DNA of 64,000 bases from Pokkaliibacter sp. MBI-7 (GTDB lineage Bacteria > Pseudomonadota > Gammaproteobacteria > Pseudomonadales > Balneatricaceae), in the NCBI RefSeq assembly GCF_029846635.1, contig NZ_JARVTG010000001.1:62001-126000 (forward strand), in the 5' to 3' direction. This document shows, one piece after another, positions 24,954-33,257 of this stretch; the stretch's first letter is position 1; every line of letters begins with the position of its first letter. The notes below the pieces were generated by a model that saw only the letters and a list, made by a program, of their open reading frames with translations, was not told the DNA's origin and did not search any database. The position numbers were made by a program, and so were the translations under genes.

Positions 24954-26363
24954 ATGAACGTAAGGATAAAGAGGGCTGGTGCAGTGAAGGCAGTAAAAAC
25001 CGTGACCCTGGCCGTCGGCCTGACGGGTGCAGCGATGGGCAGTGGTTTGGCTGGTGCAGACACCGACTACGGGTTTGATGTGCATGACAAAGTGCTCAAT
25101 GACTCGGTGTATTACGCCATTGGCGGCGGCAATGTGATTGCAGGCCCAGTCAGCCGGAAGACGCCCAACTCCATTGGCTTGGGGGTCGGCTGGAATGCCA
25201 ACCTCATGTGCGGCAATTTTGATCTCGGAGCAACGGTACAGAACCAATTGAACGGCGTTACTAACGGCTTCAAGTCGTTGATGAGTAACGTGATTAATGC
25301 CGCGACTGGCGCCGTGGCTTCACTGCCGGCCATGATCATTCAGCGCAGCAATCCACAGCTCTATGACCTGCTGCAGAATGGCGTACTGCAAGGCAAACTG
25401 TCCTTCGACTCTGCCAAGCTCACCTGCGAGAGCATGGCCTCCGATATGACCGATGTGGTCATGGGGTCTCGATTGGCCCAGCAAGCCAAGGCCGATGCCT
25501 ACCAGCGGGCAGCAGCCTCCACAACCGATGCCGTACAGGCCAAGGAGCAGGCCGAGAGTAAAGGCGGCGATGAGGGCATTCAGTGGGTAGGCGGTGCCCG
25601 TAAAGGTGGTAAGGGCCAGGATCCCATTAAAGTCATCCGTGATACGGCAGTGGCCGGTGCCAACGTATTGACCAACCGTACCGTCACCGACACGGGCACC
25701 TTCTCCCATGCGACAGGGAGTGAATCCTGTGCCGGTGGCTCGATGTGCCAGGTCTGGAGCTCTCCTGCCGAACTGGCTGACGACATGGTGAAGGTGCTGG
25801 GTGAGAAAACCCTGACCACCTGCACCACCTGCGAACAAGTGGCGGGTAAAGCCGGTACGGGGCTGATTCCGATGGTGGCCGAGGCCCAGGACTCCATTGC
25901 CACCACCCTGGCAGGCCTCGCCAGTGGCTCGCTCAAGGTGACCAATGACAACCTGGCCAAAGTGTCCGGGGGCGAACTGTTGCAGGTCTCACGCTCCATC
26001 ATCGACAGCTTACGGGATGACCCTGAACGCTCCCTGCTGGTACAGCGGTTGTCCGGTGAGTTGGCACTGTCGCGGGTACTGGACAAAGCCATCCTGATGC
26101 GTCGTGCCCTCGTCGCCGGTGCCAGTATTCCTGAAGTGCAGAACTCCGATGAGCTACAAACCGCTGTAGATAGCAGCCTGGATCAGCTGGACCGGGAAAT
26201 CGGCTCCCTCAAACAGGAAATGGAGATCCGCAAAATGCTGGCCGAGAACACCGCACTCACCTCACTGACCCGTACTGCTGACCGTCGTACCAGCAATGAA
26301 GGTACCAATGCACGTCCCTTACCTAATACCGCACCCGGTCTGTACCCGAAGGATGAGGAATGA
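24954..26363 (+). CDS. ICE protein, PFL_4711 family (TIGR03755; TraH-like)
   Basis: ATG 24954 follows GAGGGAGCAGCA; the frame is open further upstream inside the previous gene. 469 residues, with a signal peptide (VTLAVGLTGAAMGSGLAGAD). Conserved segments: YYAIGGGNVIAGPVSRK, NANLMCGNFDLGATVQNQLN, SMCQVWSSPAELADDMVKVL and a CTTCEQV motif. Exported protein of the mating apparatus, TraH-like in place and topology. Overlaps the next gene by 4 nt. Confidence 0.88.
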   Translation: MNVRIKRAGAVKAVKTVTLAVGLTGAAMGSGLAGADTDYGFDVHDKVLNDSVYYAIGGGNVIAGPVSRKTPNSIGLGVGWNANLMCGNFDLGATVQNQLNGVTNGFKSLMSNVINAATGAVASLPAMIIQRSNPQLYDLLQNGVLQGKLSFDSAKLTCESMASDMTDVVMGSRLAQQAKADAYQRAAASTTDAVQAKEQAESKGGDEGIQWVGGARKGGKGQDPIKVIRDTAVAGANVLTNRTVTDTGTFSHATGSESCAGGSMCQVWSSPAELADDMVKVLGEKTLTTCTTCEQVAGKAGTGLIPMVAEAQDSIATTLAGLASGSLKVTNDNLAKVSGGELLQVSRSIIDSLRDDPERSLLVQRLSGELALSRVLDKAILMRRALVAGASIPEVQNSDELQTAVDSSLDQLDREIGSLKQEMEIRKMLAENTALTSLTRTADRRTSNEGTNARPLPNTAPGLYPKDEE

Positions 26364-26740
26364 TGGATATGAAACTCTGGCATAACCCTCAGATGTTGCA
26401 GCTGGCTCAGCGTGGACTGACATTGACCAGGAAGCTGCTGATCGCAGTGGCCATCCTGGTAGCGTGCATTGCCACCCTGCTGGTACTGGCTCGCTTTAGC
26501 ATGAACCACACCGAACAACTGGAGCACTTTAGTCAGTGGTGGAGCCGGCTCAGCCCCTGGCTGTATCTGTGGCGCATACCGCTGTACGGGGGCTTCTACT
26601 GGATGTGGCGTACCAGCCATCACTACATGGTAGAGCACCATGGCGCGGCAAAGGTGCGCCGTTTTGGTTGGCGTGCCGTCAGCATTATCGCCGCCGTTGA
26701 AGTGATCCGCCTGATTCAGATCGTAGGAGGTGCGGCATGA
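26360..26740 (+). CDS. ICE membrane protein (126 aa)
   Basis: 126 residues. Membrane segment at about 24-46 (LLIAVAILVACIATLLVLAR), a Trp-rich loop (QWWSRLSPWLYLWRIPLYGG) and a second hydrophobic segment near the C-terminus. It lies between the PFL_4711 and TraG homologues with 4-nt overlaps on both sides, a conserved slot for a small membrane protein in this element class. No separate function known. Confidence 0.75.
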   Translation: MMDMKLWHNPQMLQLAQRGLTLTRKLLIAVAILVACIATLLVLARFSMNHTEQLEHFSQWWSRLSPWLYLWRIPLYGGFYWMWRTSHHYMVEHHGAAKVRRFGWRAVSIIAAVEVIRLIQIVGGAA

Positions 26741-28284
26741 TCATGGCCGTGGACTCGCACCTGGAATACTCCATGGTGCTGCTGGGCTGGTATATCAGCG
26801 AAAAGATATGGGCCGTGCTCTCTGACTCCGGGGTGTTTGCGATCCCGTTGATGTTTATGGTCTACAGCAACTTTGCAGAAATGCGTCGTCAGGGGGCCGA
26901 TGAGGGTAACAAGGGCGCATTGGGGCTGAACAACCTTGAGATCGATCTGTATCAGGCGCTCATCGTGATCCTGATTGCACTGCAGCCCTTCATTAACGTC
27001 AATCTCAAGGTCGTCTATCCCCCTAACGCAGACAACCTGCATTCGGCACAATGCTCTATGAGTGATCAGGGCAAACCTGCAGGCGGTGAAAATGCCTGGA
27101 CGACAGGCTTTGCCAGCGTCAACGGTATGACGCCTCAAGTGCCTTTCTGGTGGTGGAGCTGGCATGTCGTGGCCAAGATGATCACCTACCCCGCGATTGC
27201 CTCGATCCCCTGTGAGATCAACCTCCGGCAAGTGAAGTACGAACTGAATCAGGAATATATCTCTGGAGGCCTGGCCGCAGAACTGGGTGACTTTGCGCGG
27301 GACTGCTTTGCCGTATCCAAGTCACGCCTGACGAACCTGAAGCGTGCGGACTATTACAAGTTCAACGAAGAGCAGCTGCGTGACGTGGACTGGGTTGGTT
27401 CGAACTACTTTCTGACTACGCCGGGCTACTACGACACCCATCATGCCAGTCTGCCTAACCCCAACTTTCCGTATGATGCGGCAAGGGACGTGGCTCTGCC
27501 CAATACCGGGGCCGGTGGCTATCCCACCTGTAAACAGTGGTGGAGTGATGGAAAAGTCGGTCTGGCCGCGCGTGCGAAAGCGGAGCTGACAGACGATCTG
27601 CTGGAACAGCTCTTCGCGATCGGTGTCTCCGATGAAGACTTGCTGCGTACCCTGATGTCCTCCACCACGATGGAGCGGCCAGGGCGTGCCTTCAGAAGCT
27701 ATGGCTATTCTGAGTCGGAAGGGGGAAGCGTTGTAGGGGCGCCCGTCGCAGCCCTGAAAACCGCCACGGCAGCGGTGGGTATGGGGGTTGCGACTGCCAC
27801 CGTCATGCCTGCTATGTATCTGGTGCAAACGTCATTGCCCATGGTACAGAGCATGCTGATGATGGCCCTGATCATCTCGATGCCCATCGTCATGGTCATG
27901 GGTAGCTATAGCTTTGCCACGCTGATGTCGATCACCCTCGCCTACTGCGCGCTGGTCTTTATGACCTTCTGGTGGGAGCTGGCCCGGTTCGTGGACAACA
28001 AACTGGTGGAGATCCTCTACAGCAGCCCCAGTGACGGTTCCCTGTTGGGTTACCTGGCTGATGACTTTGACAACTGGGTCAGTGACTTTGTGACGGTCAC
28101 CATGTTTCTGGTATGGCCTGCGTTCTTTCTGGCTGCGATGGGTTGGGCTGGATATAAGATGGCATTGATTTCTGATGATATGGGATCAGGGACCAAGCAA
28201 GCTGGAGACGCAGGAGAAACGGGTGGAAAACTACTTAAGGATACAGCGATGAAGAAAATCAGCAGTAATAGAGACGTAACTTAA
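26737..28284 (+). CDS. traG: TraG-family conjugal transfer membrane protein
   Basis: 515 residues. It opens with HLEYSMVLLGWYISEKIWAV and FAIPLMFMVYSNFAEMRRQG, typical of TraG N-terminal domains. Further membrane segments follow at about 70-90, 365-410 and 440-470 (MLMMALIISMPIVMVMGSYS, VTVTMFLVWPAFFLAAMGWAG). TraG-like proteins act in pilus assembly and mating-pair stabilisation. It is the last gene of the second conjugation block. The start overlaps the previous stop. Confidence 0.85.
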   Translation: MIMAVDSHLEYSMVLLGWYISEKIWAVLSDSGVFAIPLMFMVYSNFAEMRRQGADEGNKGALGLNNLEIDLYQALIVILIALQPFINVNLKVVYPPNADNLHSAQCSMSDQGKPAGGENAWTTGFASVNGMTPQVPFWWWSWHVVAKMITYPAIASIPCEINLRQVKYELNQEYISGGLAAELGDFARDCFAVSKSRLTNLKRADYYKFNEEQLRDVDWVGSNYFLTTPGYYDTHHASLPNPNFPYDAARDVALPNTGAGGYPTCKQWWSDGKVGLAARAKAELTDDLLEQLFAIGVSDEDLLRTLMSSTTMERPGRAFRSYGYSESEGGSVVGAPVAALKTATAAVGMGVATATVMPAMYLVQTSLPMVQSMLMMALIISMPIVMVMGSYSFATLMSITLAYCALVFMTFWWELARFVDNKLVEILYSSPSDGSLLGYLADDFDNWVSDFVTVTMFLVWPAFFLAAMGWAGYKMALISDDMGSGTKQAGDAGETGGKLLKDTAMKKISSNRDVT

Positions 28285-28348
28285 ATTGAAGCCAGATGAG
28301 ATGGTGCAATCAAACACCATCTCATTTCAGTCTATCTTAACCCCACCG

Positions 28349-28621
28349 CTATAATAGCCATCTCCTTCTGGTTCCTTCTGGTCCATGACGATAACCTGAC
28401 TTTGATGAATCGCTGCAAACGCTTCCGCCAACATCGCAATCTGCAATCGCGTCAGGTAGATGTTTAGCAAGATCCTTGAACAACCCGCCAACTGCACCCA
28501 GTACGATGGCGGCTATCTTCGTTGCCAGTAGCAGTAGTTGTTTGGACAGCAGTATCTGGAAACGTCGATCCTTTAGACGTTGCAGAAAACCAGCCTTGGT
28601 AGCTGAGGTGTGGGCGGGCAT
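28349..28621 (-). CDS. Small membrane protein, probably frameshifted
   Basis: AAGGAGAGTCCC precedes the minus-strand ATG at 28621. The frame reads to 28349 (90 aa): GFLQRLKDRRFQILLSKQLL, LLATKIAAIVLGAVGGLFKD, then an unlikely tail (CDVGGSVCSDSSKSGYRHG). In the +1 frame the same DNA gives TRLQIAMLAEAFAAIHQSQV, IVMDQKEPEGDGYYSGGVKI and ends at 28327. Removing one C near 28453-28457 fuses the two. So the gene probably encoded a 97-residue helical membrane protein. It sits just after traG on the opposite strand. Confidence 0.6.
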   Translation of the reverse strand: MPAHTSATKAGFLQRLKDRRFQILLSKQLLLLATKIAAIVLGAVGGLFKDLAKHLPDAIADCDVGGSVCSDSSKSGYRHGPEGTRRRWLL

Positions 28622-28741
28622 GGGACTCTCCTTGTACGCCTGTGGTGGGGGTAAGTTGAATAGAAAATGAGCGGGTTGTAAAGAAAAACCAGCTGAGCCG
28701 GATAGCAGAGCTGGTTCCTGGTAACACCTTTCTGAATATCT

Positions 28742-29311
28742 CTACCCATCGCCCAACGAAGCAATAATGGTGTCTATATCAAGATACATCAGCGACAACT
28801 CAATCGCCTGATCACCGTCAGATATACTTTGCGTGGTTGGTAGTGTGATAAAGCCCAAACTACGATAGAACGCGACAGCTCTTGGGTGGGACCAGAGGGC
28901 TACCCCCTGCAGACCTGCATGCATTGACACCTTCAGGGCTGAGTGAAATACCGCCTCTACCAACAAATCAGAACCAATACCTTGCTTCTGATAGCGGATA
29001 TCCGTCGCAATCTGCTCTAGCAGCAGTACCGGGATAAGTCGGGGCATGCCTGTGTAGGAGCCGCCTGCAAAATCATCTCGCATCAGCTGACCAACGCGGG
29101 TTGTGCAGTATCCCACCAAGTTATCGTCAAGGGTGGCCACATATACTTTCAGTTGATGCTCTTTAGCAGTCTTCTGAAGTTTTCTGGCCGAGCTATTTAG
29201 AAAAGTATCACCACAGTCAAACTGCTTAAGTTTCGCTGGAGTGATGGCAATATCAGATTGGGTAAAGGTAGAAATCAATACATTACTGGTTTTCTCATGG
29301 TCATGGGTCAT
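28742..29311 (-). CDS. GNAT-family toxin (TacT-like)
   Basis: 189 residues, GNAT acetyltransferase fold. Visible are the N-terminal LKQFDCGDTFLNSSARKLQK, the acetyl-CoA loop IRYQKQGIGSDLLVEAV (Q/RxxGxG/A type) and AVAFYRSLGF. TacT/AtaT toxins acetylate the amino group of aminoacyl-tRNAs and stop translation. The start overlaps the stop of the DUF1778 antitoxin by 4 nt, the usual order. This is one of two such modules in the window; the other is at 36812-37596. Confidence 0.85.
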   Translation of the reverse strand: MTHDHEKTSNVLISTFTQSDIAITPAKLKQFDCGDTFLNSSARKLQKTAKEHQLKVYVATLDDNLVGYCTTRVGQLMRDDFAGGSYTGMPRLIPVLLLEQIATDIRYQKQGIGSDLLVEAVFHSALKVSMHAGLQGVALWSHPRAVAFYRSLGFITLPTTQSISDGDQAIELSLMYLDIDTIIASLGDG

Positions 29312-29592
29312 CTTTTTCTTCTGTTCATCAGGGCCCTCAGCGCTTCAGTAGGGGGAGCTGGATTCTGAACAGCCTCTTCCAACATTGACCATGCCTCCGC
29401 ATTTAGACGAATCACGCTGGATTCTGCGATGATACGTCTGGCCTGCTCTTGGGCTTGGGCAATGATAAAAGCGCTCAGATTCACTCCAGCAGACCGTGCA
29501 GCCTGCTCTAGCATCAATTTCACTTCCGGCGTTGTTTTAAGTTCAATGCGCGCACTCTTTGAGGCGACATCACTCAAAGCTTGGTTAGCCAT
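29308..29592 (-). CDS. DUF1778 antitoxin (TacA-like)
   Basis: 94 residues. Ribbon-helix-helix N-terminus (SARIELKTTPEVKLMLEQAA, GVNLSAFIIAQAQEQAR), then a C-terminal toxin-binding tail (VIRLNAEAWSMLEEAVQNPA). DUF1778 proteins neutralise GNAT toxins and repress their own promoter. Paired inverted repeats lie 180-250 bp upstream at 29772-29841. Confidence 0.85.
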   Translation of the reverse strand: MANQALSDVASKSARIELKTTPEVKLMLEQAARSAGVNLSAFIIAQAQEQARRIIAESSVIRLNAEAWSMLEEAVQNPAPPTEALRALMNRRKR

Positions 29593-29771
29593 AGCTAATC
29601 CTCTTCGTCTCTCTCCAGAACATCACAGGGCGACTGCAGCCACAGGGCATCGTTGCCGTGATATGCTTTTACCTACGTAAGGTAGGTCACTAGCCAAAAG
29701 GCCATTTCATTTCATGTCATGTCTTGGCATGATCAAACTCCTGCGGTAGATAGTGAGTCAAGTTTTTAAAG

Positions 29772-29841
29772 CCGTACATGGTACGGTTTTAAAACTATAC
29801 GACCCTCTTTCAAGACAAGTCAATAGCCGTACATAGTACGG
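29772..29841. promoter_or_regulatory. Two near-identical palindromes upstream of TacAT-like module
   Basis: CCGTACATGGTACGG (29772-29786) and CCGTACATAGTACGG (29827-29841) have perfect 6-bp arms and centres 55 bp apart, i.e. about five helical turns. They lie in AT-rich DNA 5' of the DUF1778 gene. RHH antitoxins bind such sites, so autoregulation is likely. The distance to the gene (180 bp and more) is large, so another promoter could be the target. Confidence 0.55.
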
Positions 29842-29875
29842 AAAAAAGATACATATATTCATCGGATTACATCAC

Positions 29876-30195
29876 TTGAAATCAGGCCTCCGCACACCAA
29901 TATCGATACGTGCTGCCATTCGGTATCAACAGTTAAATGATCCGAAAGTTAAAGTGAAGCAAACGGCTGCTCGCCGCACTTGGGTCTACTCCATCACTAT
30001 TGAAGATCCTTCAGGCCCCTACCATGTTTTTTTGAGTTGAAACGTGCTGCAAAGGAAAAGCCACAAGACTTGAACCTGGTCGTGGAAAGCGCGTACCACG
30101 AGACAGAGGATAAACCGTCGGTATTGGGGAGCATGGGATTTGTGCTTCTTTGCGGTAAGATCTATACAAACAAACCAGTGGCGACAAAACGATAG
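29876..30195 (+). pseudogene. Decayed gene of unknown family (frameshift in T7 run)
   Basis: One frame gives LRTPISIRAAIRYQQLNDPK, then RRTWVYSITIEDPSGPYHVF and stops soon after a run of seven T (30027-30033). The next frame carries on seamlessly with ELKRAAKEKPQDLNLVVESA, YHETEDKPSVLGSMGFVLLC and stops at 30195. Joined across the T run the product reads as one protein of over 100 residues. No ATG is seen at the 5' side, so the start is missing too. A terminator follows at 30205. Confidence 0.6.
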
Positions 30196-30204
30196 GCCTA
30201 GAAA

Positions 30205-30234
30205 CGAAAAAAGCGCCAAGAGGCGCTATTTTCG
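30205..30234 (+). terminator. Hairpin terminator after the pseudogene
   Basis: CGAAAA-a-AGCGCC, loop AAGA, GGCGCT-a-TTTTCG: a 12-bp stem with one A-A mismatch and a T-rich 3' arm. The following interval to 30477 shows no gene that I can support. Confidence 0.7.
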
Positions 30235-30477
30235 TGCATTAAAGCAGATCCGGACACCACTCGGTTTTCACCTCGGCTCACCTTGCGTGGGCACTAGATT
30301 GCTCTAGCTGGGAAGCGCTCGATCTCATCCGGTCAGTCGCTTCGACAAAACAAAAGCAAACTATATTGAGCAAATTTGTCAATATAAAAGATATTGACAA
30401 TATCCCTCTCCAGAAGTACTTTGAATAGGCAAGCTATGTAGGAGTGTTAATTATGTATCAACCAGGCCCCGGCCCCA

Positions 30478-30990
30478 TTATAGTTTAGTGTTACCATTCA
30501 CTGACGTTCTGAGCTTTGCGAGAAGATCATTTCCCGTTGCCACGGCATCGTTCATGTCGCTCAGAACACGTCTTAGTAGTTTCAGCTTCCTTTCCCTATC
30601 AAAATTACGTGACTCAAAATCACTACTGTACATATGAGTGGTGCATTCTTGGATCGCAAGAATTTGGTTGTAGAACTCCAATATATCTGCAGATAGCGCT
30701 TCAGGCAGATGCCACTTGTCTTGCCCCCAGACAATTAGATCCGTAATCCCCTGCGTGACAATGACATAGGGAAAATAGTCTGATTCAGACTCTGCCCTAG
30801 TAATCGCTGATTCCAAGCCTTCTGCAGAAGATTTCATCACTTTGACCCGCGAAGCTACGTCCGAAGTCACCATCCGATGAAAGCTGCCTTTGGATCGCTT
30901 ATTCTTCCATAGATCAACCACCAACGGGCCTACCACCGACCCCATGAAAGCCGCAACCACAACTGCGATGGGCTGTTCTAACCAAGCCAT
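30478..30990 (-). CDS. Hypothetical membrane-anchored protein (170 aa)
   Basis: GAAGGGGATTACGT precedes the minus-strand ATG at 30990. 170 residues: one N-terminal membrane segment (IAVVVAAFMGSVVGPLVVDL), then a cytoplasmic helical domain (FYNQILAIQECTTHMYSSDF, LLRRVLSDMNDAVATGNDLL). No recognised family. AT-richer than the ICE core and probably cargo. Confidence 0.6.
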   Translation of the reverse strand: MAWLEQPIAVVVAAFMGSVVGPLVVDLWKNKRSKGSFHRMVTSDVASRVKVMKSSAEGLESAITRAESESDYFPYVIVTQGITDLIVWGQDKWHLPEALSADILEFYNQILAIQECTTHMYSSDFESRNFDRERKLKLLRRVLSDMNDAVATGNDLLAKLRTSVNGNTKL

Positions 30991-31138
30991 ACGTAATCCC
31001 CTTCTTCGCTACCCTATTAGATTCCAAATGCCCTAGTGCGCATCCATTGCATAGCTATCTCATTCTGAGAACGAAGTTTCGCACGGGTAGTTTCACTGAG
31101 AGGCAGGCCTTCAGCATAGACGAGATCTGTTAGGCCAC

Positions 31139-31282
31139 TTATATTATACGGCTGATTTGAGAGTGAACATCACCAGACTCAACTTCGTCTTCACCATGCT
31201 GCTCACGCTCAATGAGCCATTTGAGCTGTGCAAGCTCTTTCTCGATAACGACGATCAGTGCAATCTGCCAATCGTTTGACAT
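31139..31282 (-). CDS. Small protein (47 aa)
   Basis: A 47-codon frame on the minus strand with AGGGAGAGGAATAC before ATG 31282. The sequence begins MSNDWQIALIVVIEKELAQL, continues KWLIEREQHGEDEVE and ends SRII. Amphipathic helical N-terminus and an acidic C-terminus. The ribosome site and absence of an overlapping gene support it; function unknown. Confidence 0.45.
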   Translation of the reverse strand: MSNDWQIALIVVIEKELAQLKWLIEREQHGEDEVESGDVHSQISRII

Positions 31283-31320
31283 GTATTCCTCTCCCTGAGC
31301 CTATTCGAGCGCCTCTTAAA

Positions 31321-31647
31321 TTACGCGGGATTTGCACCTTCAATACTTTCAAACTGGGTGATTTTCACATCACCGTCTGGAAACTTAGCTTTGATCTCCA
31401 GCTCGCCCCCCATAGCCTGAATAACATCTCTCAAAGAGGAGATGTACATGTCGGTTCGACGTTCCAGTTTTGAAATTGCAGCTTGCTTGACCTTTAGTTT
31501 ATCCGCCAGGTCCTGTTGCGATAGCTGTCTAGCATGGCGAAGTTCAGCAAGAGGCATCTCCTGCATCATTGCATGTACTTTCTCCTGCACAGCTCTTTGG
31601 GCTTCAGGAGACATTTTAGCTTTCAATACACTGAATGATTTGGCCAT
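31321..31647 (-). CDS. higA: HigA-type antitoxin (XRE-family HTH)
   Basis: ATG 31647 is preferred because CAGGAGAAAATTAAG lies directly upstream; the frame is open to 31689 inside the toxin gene. 108 residues with a C-terminal HTH: LRHARQLSQQDLADKLKVKQ and AAISKLERRTDMYISSLRDV. It follows the toxin by 1 nt, the reversed order typical of higBA. It should neutralise HigB and repress the operon. Confidence 0.85.
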   Translation of the reverse strand: MAKSFSVLKAKMSPEAQRAVQEKVHAMMQEMPLAELRHARQLSQQDLADKLKVKQAAISKLERRTDMYISSLRDVIQAMGGELEIKAKFPDGDVKITQFESIEGANPA

Positions 31648-31648
31648 C

Positions 31649-32026
31649 TTAATTTTCTCCTGAGTCGCTAGTGGCAGACTCTTGCTCAAGCTCCATCAGA
31701 TGCTCGTCATAGAGCCTGTCAGCAACAGGGATAAACTGATCATAAAAGCGCTTGTTCCCTGTTTTATCGCCTCCAATCAGCAGTATTGCCATACGTCTGG
31801 GGTTAAAGGCGTAGAAAATACGATATGGGTGACCTGAGTGTTGGATCCTTAGCTCTCGCATGTGACCATGGCGGGAGCCACTTATTGCTGAACTATGTGG
31901 GTGAGGCAGATTCGGGCCATGCTGTTCAAGAAGCTCAACTGAAGCCGTGACACTGACTTGCTCACTCTCAGTCAAAGCATTCCACCACACTTCAAACTCA
32001 TCCGTGTATTCAACCTCATGGCTCAT
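31649..32026 (-). CDS. higB: HigB-type toxin (RelE/ParE superfamily)
   Basis: 125 residues. VEYTDEFEVWWNALTESEQV, then the core of the RelE fold (SRHGHMRELRIQHSGHPYRI, FYAFNPRRMAILLIGGDKTG). HigB toxins are ribosome-dependent mRNA nucleases. The toxin gene comes first, then higA. The C-terminal 20 residues are acidic and probably dispensable. Confidence 0.85.
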   Translation of the reverse strand: MSHEVEYTDEFEVWWNALTESEQVSVTASVELLEQHGPNLPHPHSSAISGSRHGHMRELRIQHSGHPYRIFYAFNPRRMAILLIGGDKTGNKRFYDQFIPVADRLYDEHLMELEQESATSDSGEN

Positions 32027-32045
32027 TCAAATATAACCTTTGCGG

Positions 32046-32062
32046 AATATTTGATCAATATT
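32046..32062. promoter_or_regulatory. Inverted repeat upstream of higBA
   Basis: AATATT-TGATC-AATATT lies 20 bp 5' of the higB start. An autoregulatory operator for HigA is inferred from position; the repeat is short and AT-rich, so chance is possible. Confidence 0.35.
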
Positions 32063-32203
32063 TGGGCGACCCATAACGGGCTGTGCTATGAAGACTGAGC
32101 TTACCCTTCCTCATCGTTCTAGCATCCCTTTCACATGGTTCTTTTCGCGTGACACTGACGAAAAAAACGGCAGACCGCCTGAGAGTACGGCCTGCCAACA
32201 TCA

Positions 32204-32482
32204 TCAAACAGGCTCTTTTAACTCTGTCGCTGCCGCTGTTTTCTGTAGGTTTTCATGGATCTTAAACAGCACCAGGAACAGCTCACACCAGATCCGGGCA
32301 GCCACTGCGCCACCAATCATGGCAGCCAGCCCTGTCAGAAAACCAAAAAAAGTTATCCGATAGCCACCGAACATCATGCCCAGACCTGATACCACTGCAA
32401 ACAGCAGCATCAACCAATAGACAACAGTGATGATCTTGGGGGTGATCATGGTATCGAAGTGCAGAATGTCCCTGATATTCAT
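32204..32482 (-). CDS. DUF4282 membrane protein
   Basis: AAGGAGATATTC precedes ATG 32482. 92 residues. The N-terminus RDILHFDTMITPKIITVVYW is the DUF4282 signature, with two membrane segments (VVYWLMLLFAVVSGLGMMFG and GFLTGLAAMIGGAVAARIW). Function of the family unknown. Forms a small minus-strand group with the membrane protein at 32547. Confidence 0.8.
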   Translation of the reverse strand: MNIRDILHFDTMITPKIITVVYWLMLLFAVVSGLGMMFGGYRITFFGFLTGLAAMIGGAVAARIWCELFLVLFKIHENLQKTAAATELKEPV

Positions 32483-32546
32483 GAATATCTCCTTATCTGA
32501 GTCAGGGGAAAGGCAGCCAGGCTACCTGTGATGTTGAGCACGAAGC

Positions 32547-32963
32547 TCAAAAGTCGACGTCCAGATCAGCCATGTACTCCAACAGCCAGACACCCGAGCC
32601 TCTGCGCTGGTAGATAATGACCTTATCCAGTTCTTTAATGAGGTGGTGGCCAGCCTCTGCTGGCACACTGAAGGTAGCCTTGGCGTGGTAGACCAGTTGC
32701 CCTCTCGATGACTCCTGCTGAGTCAGTCGATAAGTGTGAATAATGCAACGTTGCTGGGTTTCACGCTCACAGGTTTTGACCAGCTCATCAATGATGGCGT
32801 TGTCAGCGGGGCCAGAGGGATAAAAGGAGTCCGCAAGAAAGACATAGCCCAGCAGCAGGAGATTCAACAGCAGAATGAGAGGCTGGTCCAGAAAGTACGC
32901 GCCCCACATCAGAGTGACAAAGAGAGCAGTGGCCACAAGCCACTTATTGGAAAGTAGATGCAT
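32547..32963 (-). CDS. Membrane-anchored hypothetical protein (138 aa)
   Basis: ATG 32963 follows AAGGACGATCTG; a TTG at 32981 is in frame but lies before that site. 138 residues. Two hydrophobic segments near the N-terminus (LVATALFVTLMWGAYFL, ILLLNLLLLGYVFLA), then a soluble domain (VKTCERETQQRCIIHTYRL, VWLLEYMADLDVDF). No recognised family. Confidence 0.6.
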   Translation of the reverse strand: MHLLSNKWLVATALFVTLMWGAYFLDQPLILLLNLLLLGYVFLADSFYPSGPADNAIIDELVKTCERETQQRCIIHTYRLTQQESSRGQLVYHAKATFSVPAEAGHHLIKELDKVIIYQRRGSGVWLLEYMADLDVDF

Positions 32964-33257
32964 CAGATCGTCCTTGATCAATCAAAAACAGAGTGCTGTC
33001 AGTCAGCAGCCACCCTTTTCTGCGTCACATTACATACATGGCGCCATGTTCCGGCGGCGCGAGACAGATTTTGTCACCAGAAGCGGATAAAAAGTCACAA
33101 TACGAATATAAAGAACAATATTACTTTTATCCCACATGCGATATAAGAATAGTTCCAGCAGTGTTGCCCTTTTTATAACTTTATCACTTGCCCCCTTTCA
33201 TAAACACCTTATGGGCGCATAATTATGAAAATATAAAGCTCCTTTCAGGAGGTCACT

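Noticed and set aside
30019..30219. 66-codon minus-strand frame
   Set aside because: Lies antisense to the frameshifted remnant and through its terminator; composition rich in Phe/Cys/His.
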